Below, one piece after another: positions 34,017 through 43,307 of a stretch of DNA of 64,000 nucleotides. Position numbers and translations under genes: made by a program. Where the stretch lies: the NCBI GenBank assembly GCA_047618505.1, contig JBLHLB010000001.1, forward strand, positions 4,312-68,311, given 5' to 3'. How positions within the stretch are numbered: the stretch's first letter is position 1; each line of letters opens with the position of its first letter. Under the pieces are notes generated by a model. That model was given only the letters and a program-made list of their open reading frames with translations. It was not told where the DNA came from and did not search any database. The stretch comes from JBLHLB01 sp047618505 (GTDB lineage: Bacteria > Planctomycetota > UBA1135 > GCA-002686595).

Positions 34017-37000
34017 GTGGCGGCGAGGACTACGCGCGACTCTTTGTGCTCGTCGACATGGCGCGGACGATCCCAAGGGATGAACTCGACGCCTGGCTAC
34101 GGCAAGCCTGCAGCAATGACGGCGAGCTAATGGCGGAGGTGCGCGCGCTCTTGGCGGCTGGCGAGGACAGCTCCCTCGAAGACGCCTTTGCCGAGAACAA
34201 GGTCAGGGCCGCACGGCAAGCCCTCGACGGGGTCGCCGATGAGGCCCTCGACGCCCAGGATGTGAGCTCGACCTGGCTGCCCGACGCTATCGGCGGCTAC
34301 AAGATCTTGCGCCAGCTCGGCCAGGGCGGAATGGGCATCGTCTACGAAGCGGAACAAGCCTCCCCACAGCGACGCGTGGCGATCAAGCTCATGCACCCGA
34401 TGCACGCGACGCCCGAGCGCTTGCGTCGCTTCCGGCAAGAGACCGTGGTGCTCGGTCGCCTGCAGCACCCGGGTATCGCTCAAATCTTCGAGGCTGGCAC
34501 CTTTGACGTCGGCCATGGAACGCAACCCTTCTTCGCAATGGAGTTGGTTGAAGGCGTGGACATCCGCACGCACTGCGAACGCGCGGGGCTCGATCGCGCG
34601 ACGCGGGCCGAACTGCTCGCGCGCGTTGCAGACGCGGTGCAATACGCGCACGAGCATGGCGTGATCCACCGCGACATCAAGCCGGATAACGTGCTGGTGG
34701 ACGCGAGCGGTTACCCGCACATCCTCGACTTCGGCATCGCACGCACAAGTGGAACATCGGGAACGCTGTCCGCAGTTCTGACCGAGGAAGGCCAACTCGT
34801 CGGCACCCTGTCGTACATGGCGCCCGAGCAGCTTGAGAACGCAGCGGACGCGGTCACGCCGCGGGTGGACGTCTATGCGCTCGGCGTGTTGCTCTTCGAG
34901 CTGCTGCTCGGGCGCTTGCCACGCGAGATCGCGGACTTGCCGCTCTCGCGCGCCATCGCGTTGTTGACTATGAGTGACACACCGCGCGCGGGCACGCTCG
35001 ACACGAGCCTACGGGGCGACCTGGATACGATCCTCGGCAAGGCGCTCGAAGCCGAGCCCGCGCGCCGCTACTCGAGCGCTGCCGCGCTGGCCGGCGACCT
35101 GCGGCGGCATCTTTCCCACCAGCCGATTACGGCGCGGGCTCCCAGCGGCTTTTATCTCGCCTGGAAGTTCACGCAGCGCAACCGCGGATTAGTGGCGGGT
35201 GCGGTCGCGACGCTCTTGACGCTGATCGCGGGAACGGTGGTGGCGCTGATCTTCGCGAACAGGGCCAGCTCCAACGCGGAGCGTGCGCTTGCCAGCGAGA
35301 ACAATGCCATCAATGGGCTCCTGCAGTCCGCCCAGATATTGATCGACGCCGGACGCGAGCGAGATGCGGTGACGGAGCTACATCTCGTACCGGAAGAGGC
35401 GCGCGGTGTTGCCTGGCGAATGCTCGATCGGGCGGTGCCCTACTTGATCGAAGGAGGGGCGGGGACCTGGATCTTTATGGACGACGAGCACTTGATAGGC
35501 AGCGAAGGTGACGCCCTGGTCGTGCACTCGCTGCTCGAGCACCGGACGATCCGTAGACTCTTTCCTGGCGAAGGGTTCCTCATCAAGAGCGCCACGCCAA
35601 CGGGGTTAGCCATTGCCGAGTCCGGGCATGGTTCATCCACGGAGCGCGAGTATGCACTCTTGGACCTCGAGCGAGAAACGGTCCTCTTGCGAGCACCCGT
35701 CATCGGCCACCTGGTCACCACCCTCCAACCGATTGCCCCATCGCTCGGCTCCGAAGGGGAAGGAGCGACCGAGGTTTTATGGCCACGCGCGCCCGAGATA
35801 TCGGACGATGGCAGCACTATTCTCTGGTACACGAGCCCCACGCAGGCAGAGATTCGAGTGGAAGGCTCCGTCGCCCATGTCGTGCGTGATCTGGGCACTT
35901 GGGAGTACGCCCACCTGAGCCCAGGTGGGCGCATCTTTGTGGTGAATCGCCAGGAAGTGGTCTCCGCATTCGACGTCGAGAGCGGCGCGTTGCTCTTGCG
36001 GATTGACGGCGACTCGCGTCCCCCTGGGTCAGGGTTTCCAGTGGCCGGAGGTGTTCTGCTGGACAGTGCGCTCGAAGACAGCAGCGGCGGAAGAAGCATC
36101 ACGAGTAGGGGCCTCACACGAGAGTGGAAACGCGTTGCCCTTACCGCTGGCGCTCCTCCGCAGGAGATGACCGACCCCTTGTGGCCGGTGGTTGTCTCTC
36201 CAACGCCAGCCTGGTGTACCTATTCTCGCGATGGACTCTTCCTGGTCATCAATTACGTTGCGGGTGCCAAACTGGTGAGCACCGAGACAGGTATGGCCCT
36301 GCATTTCAATGGCCTCGTCCGCGGGCCCGATGGGGATGGGGGCTGGATTCCGCCCGAAGCTTGGAGAGACGCCCAAATTGCCAGTGTATCGCCATCCGGT
36401 CATCGACTGGCGATCACTGGCCCCTACGCCGCCCCGGTGGTGGTCGAGCTCGACCCGCGCAAGACTGATCCCGCAGACGACCCGATGGTTCTCACGCTGA
36501 GAGGGCACGCTGCCCCAGCTGGGGCAGCCAACCACACTTGGAGCTACGAAATCGCCATCTCCCCGGACGGCAGCCTGATCGCATCCACCGCGCCGCTTGA
36601 TCCCAACATTCGCATCTGGGACACGCGCACCGGTGAGGGGCTGACACAGAGGGAGCGAACTCTCGACGGCAGTACCGTCGGATCCGAACCCTTGATGGCC
36701 TTCGGCGCGGACGGGACTCACCTGGTCACGAGCCAGAACATCTCTGGGATATGCGACTGGAACCTACTCACCGGCAAGGTCTCGCAGCCCACGGTGGACG
36801 AATCGGCTGCCGGCAGCCTGCGAATCAGAATCGACGCGTTCATCGAAGCATTGGATCCGGCAGGAAAATTGCGGCTGAGCAGGAGAGCCCAGATGAAGGA
36901 GGAGTCGGCGCTCGTCGTTTCAGACTACGAACTGCCGTCGCCGCCAGGACGACGCTGGCGCAACACTCCTGGCATCGAAGGCACGGCGGCAGGACTGTCG

Positions 37001-37507
37001 ATCCATCCGAGTCTGCCGCTCGTCGCCGTCGTTAGGCCAGAGATCTATGAGAGTAACACCACGGTCGACCGGATGGGGTCGCTTGCCGTAATCGACACGG
37101 ATTCGGGAATGACCGTCGTCCGGCGCGAGCTCGACTACAGGCCGCGGTGCGTAGCCTACAGCCCTGACGGCAGCATGCTCGCCGTCGGCACGCACGAAGG
37201 CCACGTACTGCTGTTCGAGGCCGGTCGCTACACACAGCAGCTCGACTGGGAAGCACACGAGGACTACGTGTACTCACTCGTCTGGACGCCCGACGGCACG
37301 CGCCTCGTGACCGGCTCGGGCGACGAGACCTTGCGCATCTGGGATACGCGCACGCGCGTCGCGAGCCGGCACGACTACGACCGCTGGCAAGAGCTGCGGG
37401 CGGAGATGGCCGCGAGACAGGATTTGCGCGAGCAGTATGATGGCTACAGCGGCGAGACCCGGAAAGCGGCGCGCGTGGAGCTGATCCTTCGCGCCCACGC
37501 CAAGTGA
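34013..37507 (+). CDS. Membrane Ser/Thr protein kinase with WD40-like repeat domain
   Basis: 1164 aa from ATG 34013, coupled to the sigma gene. Order: N-terminal helical leader (about 1-85); Hanks-type kinase domain (about 93-370) with LGQGGMGIVYEAEQ (P-loop), VAIKL (Lys), HRDIKPDNVL (catalytic loop), DFGIAR and YMAPEQ; TM helix LVAGAVATLLTLIAGTVVAL (about 393-415); then a large extracytoplasmic repeat region with WD40-like strands ending VTGSGDETLRIWDTRTRVAS. All catalytic residues are present, so it should be active. The sensor domain faces outside; the signal is unknown. Confidence 0.93.
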   Translation: MSGGEDYARLFVLVDMARTIPRDELDAWLRQACSNDGELMAEVRALLAAGEDSSLEDAFAENKVRAARQALDGVADEALDAQDVSSTWLPDAIGGYKILRQLGQGGMGIVYEAEQASPQRRVAIKLMHPMHATPERLRRFRQETVVLGRLQHPGIAQIFEAGTFDVGHGTQPFFAMELVEGVDIRTHCERAGLDRATRAELLARVADAVQYAHEHGVIHRDIKPDNVLVDASGYPHILDFGIARTSGTSGTLSAVLTEEGQLVGTLSYMAPEQLENAADAVTPRVDVYALGVLLFELLLGRLPREIADLPLSRAIALLTMSDTPRAGTLDTSLRGDLDTILGKALEAEPARRYSSAAALAGDLRRHLSHQPITARAPSGFYLAWKFTQRNRGLVAGAVATLLTLIAGTVVALIFANRASSNAERALASENNAINGLLQSAQILIDAGRERDAVTELHLVPEEARGVAWRMLDRAVPYLIEGGAGTWIFMDDEHLIGSEGDALVVHSLLEHRTIRRLFPGEGFLIKSATPTGLAIAESGHGSSTEREYALLDLERETVLLRAPVIGHLVTTLQPIAPSLGSEGEGATEVLWPRAPEISDDGSTILWYTSPTQAEIRVEGSVAHVVRDLGTWEYAHLSPGGRIFVVNRQEVVSAFDVESGALLLRIDGDSRPPGSGFPVAGGVLLDSALEDSSGGRSITSRGLTREWKRVALTAGAPPQEMTDPLWPVVVSPTPAWCTYSRDGLFLVINYVAGAKLVSTETGMALHFNGLVRGPDGDGGWIPPEAWRDAQIASVSPSGHRLAITGPYAAPVVVELDPRKTDPADDPMVLTLRGHAAPAGAANHTWSYEIAISPDGSLIASTAPLDPNIRIWDTRTGEGLTQRERTLDGSTVGSEPLMAFGADGTHLVTSQNISGICDWNLLTGKVSQPTVDESAAGSLRIRIDAFIEALDPAGKLRLSRRAQMKEESALVVSDYELPSPPGRRWRNTPGIEGTAAGLSIHPSLPLVAVVRPEIYESNTTVDRMGSLAVIDTDSGMTVVRRELDYRPRCVAYSPDGSMLAVGTHEGHVLLFEAGRYTQQLDWEAHEDYVYSLVWTPDGTRLVTGSGDETLRIWDTRTRVASRHDYDRWQELRAEMAARQDLREQYDGYSGETRKAARVELILRAHAK

Positions 37508-37625
37508 AGTCGCACCCCTTGGGCCCTGCGCTAGGTCCTCACGCGCAGCCCCCGTTTGTTGGCGTAGGTGAACCGCATTTCCCTGCGCGCCTCTTTGGGT
37601 TCTACCGCCAATGGACTCCGCAGCG

Positions 37626-38936
37626 CTACGACTGAAGTGCGTCGAAGGCCTGATCGTAGATCAGGTTGCCGGCGCAGGCCTGCAACGCACCGGGGGTGAG
37701 CGCGTGCACCATGAAGTGCTCGTCCTCGACACCAAAGGGATTGCGCAACCCGTGCGGGGTGGCGGGTTCAAAGCCAAAGCGGCGGTAGTAGGCGGGGCTT
37801 CCGATCACGACGCAGAGGTCGAAACCCGCGCGTTTGCAGCGCTCCAGACCAGCCTGCACAAGCTTGGTTCCATGGCCCTGGCCCTGGGCGGTGGGACGCA
37901 CGGCTAGGGGGGCGAGGGCAACCGCGGAACGAGCCGATCCTTCGCCTTCGACCCACATCGGCGAGAAGAGAATGTGGCCCAGGATCGTGTTGGACTGCTC
38001 CGCAATCAGGGAGATTACGCCCGGGCTTTGACGCAGCTCTTCAATCAAGGGAGCCTCCTCTGGCGTCCCAAATGCTGCGTTCACCAAACTGCGCACACCG
38101 GCGTGGTCGCCAACGCATTCGTCGCGCACATGCATCGGGTCTGGGTGCCGTATCAGGGAGTGCGTGCGGCCCGTCTCCTTGAACCCCAGGCGTGTATAGA
38201 GGCCGATGGCCGGACCGTCCAACTCGGCGGCCAAGATGAGTCTATCGACTTTTAGGCGTTCGAAGGCGTCGCGCGCGACAGCTGTGATCAACGCAGAGCA
38301 AATGCCCCGTCTGCGCCAGTCCGGGTGCGTCTCGACATTCTGGTAGCGGCCGATTTCGCCGCAGGCTACGTGGCCGCATTGTCCAATGAGAGTCTTGCCC
38401 TCGAAGACTCCCCACCATGTGGCTAGGCCTTTCACTAGCATCTCTCGACGTGCTGCTCGGATGCGCTGCGTAAAGAGGCGCTGGATCTCGCTGGCTTCTG
38501 CGCTCGAGCTATCACAGGCAACACTCAGGGCTGCACTGGCATCCCAGTCGTCTTCGGGGTGCAGACGTCGAATCGTCCATGCTTCCACAGCACTTGGGGT
38601 CCCGCTCTGCTCCTTTGTTGGTGAGCCGTGCATGCACAGCTCCACCACACCATCGCTTTCGAGGCCAAGCCTCGCGGCTGCCTTGGCAGTCTCTTCATCG
38701 AGCGCCTGGCCGCCCCAGGAAAAGCAGCGGTGGCGAATCTCCGGCCCGTAGCACTCTTCGAAGACCCGTAACCATGACTCCAGGTCTTTCGGCGTCTCCT
38801 CCAGGATCAGGAAGTTGCCGAAGTAGAAGCCTGGGTTGTCCGGAGTACGCAGAATGGCGTAGCCATCGTGCTGCTCCATACTGCCGAGGAGCTGCGTGAT
38901 GAACGCGTCGGTGCGCAGAAGGTCTGAAAGGGCCAT
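37626..38936 (-). CDS. Protein with two GNAT acetyltransferase domains
   Basis: 436 aa. An N-terminal region of about 100 residues (GYAILRTPDNPGFYFGNFLI) is followed by a GNAT domain (about 120-265) with a pyrophosphate loop in HPDWRRRGICSALITAVARD. A second GNAT domain (about 275-420) is of YhbS type (GTPEEAPLIEELR, LAVRPTAQGQGHGTKLVQAG, GSPAYYRRFGFEP). Both have the Q/RxxGxG/A acetyl-CoA loop. The substrates are unknown; the fusion suggests two acetylation sites or a catalytic and a regulatory copy. Confidence 0.88.
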   Translation of the reverse strand: MALSDLLRTDAFITQLLGSMEQHDGYAILRTPDNPGFYFGNFLILEETPKDLESWLRVFEECYGPEIRHRCFSWGGQALDEETAKAAARLGLESDGVVELCMHGSPTKEQSGTPSAVEAWTIRRLHPEDDWDASAALSVACDSSSAEASEIQRLFTQRIRAARREMLVKGLATWWGVFEGKTLIGQCGHVACGEIGRYQNVETHPDWRRRGICSALITAVARDAFERLKVDRLILAAELDGPAIGLYTRLGFKETGRTHSLIRHPDPMHVRDECVGDHAGVRSLVNAAFGTPEEAPLIEELRQSPGVISLIAEQSNTILGHILFSPMWVEGEGSARSAVALAPLAVRPTAQGQGHGTKLVQAGLERCKRAGFDLCVVIGSPAYYRRFGFEPATPHGLRNPFGVEDEHFMVHALTPGALQACAGNLIYDQAFDALQS

Positions 38937-39051
38937 TGGAGCTGGAATTGGTGAGTCTACGCCGGGGATGGCTTGCTTTGGGCGTACCCGTGTCAGGGGT
39001 TGACCTCGGAAATTCGCCGCGGATCGAGCCCCTAGCTATCCGGCAAGAATC

Positions 39052-39570
39052 TCAGTCGACACCTTCAAGGCTGCCCGTCTCAACATACGTTTTGAGGCAA
39101 CGACCGAAGAGGAAACGCCAACCCTCGGCCAAGGTCTTCACAGTCTTCTCTGTCACGCGACCGAAGTAGGAACTCGTGAAGGAGAGCTGCGTCCCTTCGC
39201 CATCCTGGATAAGTCGGAAGGTCATGAAGTTGCGCGTCGGGCCGCCCCACTCGGGACTGGAGTCTCCCACGATCTGCAGGAAGGCGTTCGTTTCCAAACC
39301 GACGACCGATCCCCAGATCAGGCCTTGGCCGTCGCCCCACTCTTCAACCATCAGGCCGCCGAGCTTTGGTTCGATGCGGAAGCCCCCTTGCTCGGGGCCC
39401 TTAGGGTTGGTGTAGAAGCTCTTGTGCCACCACTCGCTGACGTCGCCCACGAGGACGGACCAGACCTTCTCCGGCGTCGCGTCAATGGGCACGTCGCAGC
39501 GAACTTCGGCGACGGTTAAGGGTTCGGCGGCTTCAACGTTACCGGTTATCTCGGGGCTTTCGGTACTCAT
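39052..39570 (-). CDS. AHSA1-like SRPBCC protein, coupled to the ArsR gene
   Basis: 172 aa. The motif EVRCDVPIDATPEKVWSVLVGDVSEWW is the AHSA1/SRPBCC entry helix, and the central YTNPKGPEQGGFRIEPKLGG and the C-terminal TLAEGWRFLFGRCLKTYVE complete the fold. Such genes sit downstream of ArsR-type regulators and are usually encoded in one operon with them. The ATG at 39570 overlaps the stop of the regulator frame (ATGA). Function unknown; possibly aromatic ligand binding or stress. Confidence 0.82.
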   Translation of the reverse strand: MSTESPEITGNVEAAEPLTVAEVRCDVPIDATPEKVWSVLVGDVSEWWHKSFYTNPKGPEQGGFRIEPKLGGLMVEEWGDGQGLIWGSVVGLETNAFLQIVGDSSPEWGGPTRNFMTFRLIQDGEGTQLSFTSSYFGRVTEKTVKTLAEGWRFLFGRCLKTYVETGSLEGVD

Positions 39571-39898
39571 GCGTCTTTCCTGCGGTGGGTGTTCTTGGGG
39601 GGCGGGGAAGCTCGTGGGCTTTCTACGCGCTGCTTGACCGCCAAGAGGGGGTCAGGGGCGGGCTCTTCAATGGGGCGGATCGGTGTCGTCTTGAGGTCTG
39701 CCAACGTTCGCGGCCGCGCGCTTCGATTCGAATCAGAGCGGCATACTCCAGGATCTGAAGATGCTTGCGAACCCCAAAACGACTCATGCTGAAGTGTTCC
39801 GCCAGGCGGCCGGCGGGCAGGGGCTGCTTTCGCAGGAGATCTAGGATCTGCCTGCGGGTCGAGTCCGCTAGGGCTCGCCAAGCGAGGTCACCATCCAT
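39567..39898 (-). pseudogene. ArsR-family transcriptional regulator with a frameshift
   Basis: Starting at ATG 39898 (GTG 39916 also possible), the first part is a typical ArsR winged helix: LAWRALADSTRRQILDLLRK, LPAGRLAEHFSMSRFGVRKH, YAALIRIEARGRERW. After ERW at about 39697 this frame runs into non-ArsR sequence. The next frame carries the expected continuation LKTTPIRPIEEPAPDP and ends in TGA exactly overlapping the SRPBCC start. The total is one base short of a whole number of codons. No slippery heptamer is seen, so a point deletion (or sequencing error) is more likely than programmed shifting. Confidence 0.75.
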
Positions 39899-40080
39899 CT
39901 TCTTTGCGCCCCCCACGCGACCAACAGGTCACGTGAGGGAAGACGAGTCAACAGAGGGCCTGTAATTGTGCCACTGTCGACCTCTTGGTGTCATGCTCAC
40001 GGTCCGCGTCCTGTTCCCGATCTAGGAACTCTTGAATACCGCGGTGCTTCATCGCACTACTTCTGCTGCCGCTGACCTCC

Positions 40081-41580
40081 ATGCTGCTCTTGAATTCATC
40101 AACCGCTTTCGTTCTCGCGCTGCTTCCCCTCGCCGGTGGATCCGCTGTCATTAAAACCGGCGACGATGGCGCAAACTGGCCCCAGTTCCGGGGTCCCGGC
40201 GGATTATGTGTCGCTGACGACACCCCGATCCCCACGGACTTTGGTCCGGACAAGCGCGTGCTCTGGAAGACGGAGGTCCCCAAAGGCCACTCCTCCCCGG
40301 TGATTTGGGGCCAGCAGGTGATCGTGACGGGATACGAAAGTGGTACGAACATCATCCTTTCCCTCGATTGGTCGAGTGGGGAATTGATCTGGGACTTCGG
40401 AATCGAAGGCTCTTCCCTAGAGGACGTGGAGTATCCGCATACAGATGCCGCCCCGGGGCAACCCACCCCCTGCACGGACGGTAAGCGCATCATCGCCTAC
40501 TTCGCGAACTATGGCCTGGTCGCCTTCAGTATGGAAGGCGAGGTCCTCTGGGAGCGCGAGCTGCCCTACCCTGGTTATGCATTCGGCGTTGCCAACTCGC
40601 CGATCCTCGTGGGCGAGCGCGTGATCTTGACCCGCGACGGGGCACCGGAGACCGCGATCATGGCCTTTGACGCCGCCACTGGCGAAGATGCCTGGAAGAT
40701 CGACCGCTTCGATTACGGCGAATCCCACGGCTCGCCCTTCCTGTGGCGCAACGCGGACCGCGAAGAGTTGATCATCAGCGGCACGCGCCGCGTGTGCTCC
40801 TATGATCCCGCAACGGGTGAGTCTCTGTGGACCTACGACGGAATTACGGTCTTCCCCTGCACAACTGCGGTCGGCGATGCGGACACGCTTTACTTCGCTG
40901 CCTGGAGCACATCGAACGCCACGGGGCGCTCGCTGATGGAGGGCACCTTCGGTCGTTCCATAAAGCTGAGTGATGCAGAGATTGGGAACCCGCGGCTCTT
41001 CTTCGAGCGCCTGGACCTCGACGGCGACGGACACGTGAAAGGCGAGGAAGTCCCCGAATCGAGGGCGAAAGACGCCTTTAGCTTCGTTGACACCAACGGC
41101 AATGGATCCTGGGAAGTCGAGGAGTTCATGAGCTTCTCCGAGCTCGATGAAAGACCCGGCAAGAACATCATGGTCGCCATCAAGCGCGGCGGTAAGGGCG
41201 ACATCGACGCCAGCGGCCTACGCTGGACCTGGCGACGGGGACTGCCCTATGTGGCTTCGCCGTTGCTCTACCGCGGCCGCATTTGGCTCTTCAAGTCCGG
41301 CGGCATCGCGACTTGCCTAGATGCCGAGACGGGCAAGGCGATCTTCGACCGCGAAAGGCTCGGCGATAACAGCGAGTACTACCTCTCGCCCGTGGGCGCG
41401 GCCGGGCACGTCATCGCGGGCGCCGTGGAAGGGACAATGGTCGTCCTGAAGGCCACGGCCGATGAACTCGAAGTGGTGCACAGCGTGCACTTCGAGGATG
41501 GCCTCTTCGGAACGCCGGCCGTGCTCGACGGCAAGATCTTCATGCGCACGTCGACGACGATGTATGCCTTTGGGCTCTAG
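40081..41580 (+). CDS. Secreted PQQ-type beta-propeller with an EF-hand pair inserted
   Basis: 499 aa. It has the signal TAFVLALLPLAGGSAV. The propeller begins WPQFRGPGGLCVADD with FGPDKRVLWKTEVPKGHSSP, and has repeats such as AFDAATGEDAWKIDR and SYDPATGESLWTYDG. Between blades (about 310-365) two EF-hand loops are inserted, DLDGDGHVKGEE and DTNGNGSWEVEE, which should bind Ca2+. The blades then resume (LRWTWRRGLPYVASP). No active-site residues for a dehydrogenase are evident. This suggests a Ca-regulated surface propeller of unknown role. Confidence 0.85.
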   Translation: MLLLNSSTAFVLALLPLAGGSAVIKTGDDGANWPQFRGPGGLCVADDTPIPTDFGPDKRVLWKTEVPKGHSSPVIWGQQVIVTGYESGTNIILSLDWSSGELIWDFGIEGSSLEDVEYPHTDAAPGQPTPCTDGKRIIAYFANYGLVAFSMEGEVLWERELPYPGYAFGVANSPILVGERVILTRDGAPETAIMAFDAATGEDAWKIDRFDYGESHGSPFLWRNADREELIISGTRRVCSYDPATGESLWTYDGITVFPCTTAVGDADTLYFAAWSTSNATGRSLMEGTFGRSIKLSDAEIGNPRLFFERLDLDGDGHVKGEEVPESRAKDAFSFVDTNGNGSWEVEEFMSFSELDERPGKNIMVAIKRGGKGDIDASGLRWTWRRGLPYVASPLLYRGRIWLFKSGGIATCLDAETGKAIFDRERLGDNSEYYLSPVGAAGHVIAGAVEGTMVVLKATADELEVVHSVHFEDGLFGTPAVLDGKIFMRTSTTMYAFGL

Positions 41581-41623
41581 CAACCCGTCGAAAAACAGCC
41601 GCTCCCCGCTTGGCCCCTCGAGC

Positions 41624-42190
41624 TTACTCGCTTTTCGCAAGCTTGAACGTGAAGGGATGTTTGTCGACGCCTTCAGCATTCTCGAGGCGTACGGTTAGCT
41701 CGTCCCCCGTCCGCCGATAGACCATGCGACGGGGGTCGTCGCGTTCGGGGTTCTCGAAGATGGCGTAGTTGTCGCCCATATCCTTGAGGGGGAAGGTCAG
41801 GGGACCGTCCTTCTCGGAATCCCAACCCTTCAGGTTGCGGCTAAAGTGGCGCAGGCGGAAGACCAGGCCGTGCTCCTTGTCCGTCTCGATGCTCATCAAC
41901 TCATAGAGCCAAACGCCGCCGCCGCGGGACCAACGGAAGCAGCCGACCATGGCGTCCTCGCGTGCAGGGGACCAGGTCTCCTCGAGGTACTGCTCGCCCT
42001 CGGCAGAGTCGCCCTCGGCAGAGGCGCTCTCGATCTCCCAGCGGCCCCCCATCCAATCCAGGCGCGAAATGAGAGAGTCTTCCTGGTTTGTGCCAGGGAC
42101 CGCGCTCGGGTCGACGTATAGGTCGGCATCCATAGACACGGCCAGGAACATCAGGGGCGCTAGGAGCGCGATCAATAGGAGCTTCTTCAT
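41624..42190 (-). CDS. Exported DUF6265-type protein
   Basis: 188 aa with a signal peptide (LLLIALLAPLMFLAVSM). The conserved pattern DWMGGRWEIESA, LEETWSPAREDAMVGCFRW and GLVFRLRHFSRNLKGWD is that of DUF6265, small beta-barrel exported proteins of unknown role. It is convergent with the EF-hand propeller gene (44 bp between stops). Confidence 0.8.
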   Translation of the reverse strand: MKKLLLIALLAPLMFLAVSMDADLYVDPSAVPGTNQEDSLISRLDWMGGRWEIESASAEGDSAEGEQYLEETWSPAREDAMVGCFRWSRGGGVWLYELMSIETDKEHGLVFRLRHFSRNLKGWDSEKDGPLTFPLKDMGDNYAIFENPERDDPRRMVYRRTGDELTVRLENAEGVDKHPFTFKLAKSE

Positions 42191-42338
42191 GGGAGGGGAA
42201 CCTTGGTCGTCCTAGGGGCTAGTAAGCCTAGTTCTCCCAGAGGCCATGGACAGTATGGAAACTGTTCGAGGGGACGTGGCTGCCCGTAACCTATGGAGAC
42301 CCGGGACGCCGGTGGATACCGCAGAGCGGAACAGACAT

Positions 42339-43178
42339 ATGAATCGGCAACACGACAACGCACAGAAGACCCCCACATGGCTCGCCATTGCCCTGCTTCC
42401 CCTGCTAACAGGTGCAAGTTGTGGTACTCAGAATGCTTCGGCGGAGCAGGCAGGGGAGGAGCAAGGCAAGCCGGTGGTCCAGGAAGTCGAGGTGGTCAAG
42501 ACCTACCCCCACGATCCCCTCGCCTATACCCAGGGCCTGGTCTTTGCGGATGGGCGCTTTGTGGAGGGAACGGGTCGTTATGGAACATCTCACATGCGGG
42601 AGGTGCGCCTGGAAACCGGCGAAGTGCTGCGCAACCTGCCCCTGGATGACGACCTCTTCGGCGAAGGCGTTGCATTGCACGACGGCCAACTCTTCCAGTT
42701 GACCTGGAAGAGCGGGCGTGTCTTCGTCTACGACCGTCGCAGCTTCAAGCTCATCGGAGAACGGAGTTTGACGACCCAAGGTTGGGGTCTCGTGAGTGAC
42801 GGGACGCACCTGATCCTGAGCGATGGAACGGACGTGCTACGCTTCCTCGATCCCAAGAACTTCAAGGAGGTGCGGCGTATTTCCGTGACCAGCGAAGGGC
42901 GTCCTGTGGGTCAACTGAACGAGCTGGAGATGGTCGAAGGAGAGATCTACTCCAACGTTTGGAAGAGCAACTTCATCGCGCGCATCGACCCCAAGGACGG
43001 CCACGTCATCGGCTGGCTGAATATGGCCAGCATCATCGACTTCCCGCCGATTCGTGATCAGGATGCGGTTCTCAACGGGATCGCCTACGACGCCAAACAG
43101 AAGCGACTGTTCGTGACAGGGAAGCTCTGGCCGAAGGTCTACGAAGTGCGCGCCAAGGTCGAAGTCAAGGACGACTGA
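42339..43178 (+). CDS. Glutaminyl-peptide cyclotransferase (bacterial propeller type), lipoprotein
   Basis: ATG 42339 starts a lipoprotein signal ending LLPLLTGASCGT; in-frame upstream codons are not needed. 279 aa. The five-bladed propeller of plant/bacterial glutamine cyclotransferases is evident: VVKTYPHDPLAYTQGLVF, FVEGTGRYGTSHMREVRLET, GEGVALHDGQLFQLTWKSG, GQLNELEMVEGEIYSNVWKS, VLNGIAYDAKQKRLFVTGK. It converts N-terminal Gln of exported peptides to pyroglutamate. A perfect terminator follows. Confidence 0.92.
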   Translation: MNRQHDNAQKTPTWLAIALLPLLTGASCGTQNASAEQAGEEQGKPVVQEVEVVKTYPHDPLAYTQGLVFADGRFVEGTGRYGTSHMREVRLETGEVLRNLPLDDDLFGEGVALHDGQLFQLTWKSGRVFVYDRRSFKLIGERSLTTQGWGLVSDGTHLILSDGTDVLRFLDPKNFKEVRRISVTSEGRPVGQLNELEMVEGEIYSNVWKSNFIARIDPKDGHVIGWLNMASIIDFPPIRDQDAVLNGIAYDAKQKRLFVTGKLWPKVYEVRAKVEVKDD

Positions 43179-43224
43179 TCACCGAAGGCGAACGGGCTGA
43201 TCTCCACCCGCCCGGAGAGAACAC

Positions 43225-43269
43225 AGGAACCTCTGATCGCCCGCGGGTGATCAGAGGTTCCTTTGTTTC
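43225..43269 (+). terminator. Strong intrinsic terminator, between two convergent genes
   Basis: A 14-bp perfect inverted repeat pairs AGGAACCTCTGATC (43225-43238) with GATCAGAGGTTCCT (43249-43262) over a 10-nt loop, followed by TTGTTT. It terminates the cyclotransferase gene and may also serve the opposing gyrA-yqeY unit, though the minus side lacks a clear T-run. Confidence 0.9.
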
Positions 43270-43307
43270 GCCAAGGCGCGCCTGGGCGGTCTAGGGGGCG
43301 GCCGGGA

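Noticed and set aside
39690..39705. Programmed frameshift in the ArsR gene
   Set aside because: No slippery heptamer or downstream structure; a one-base loss is simpler.
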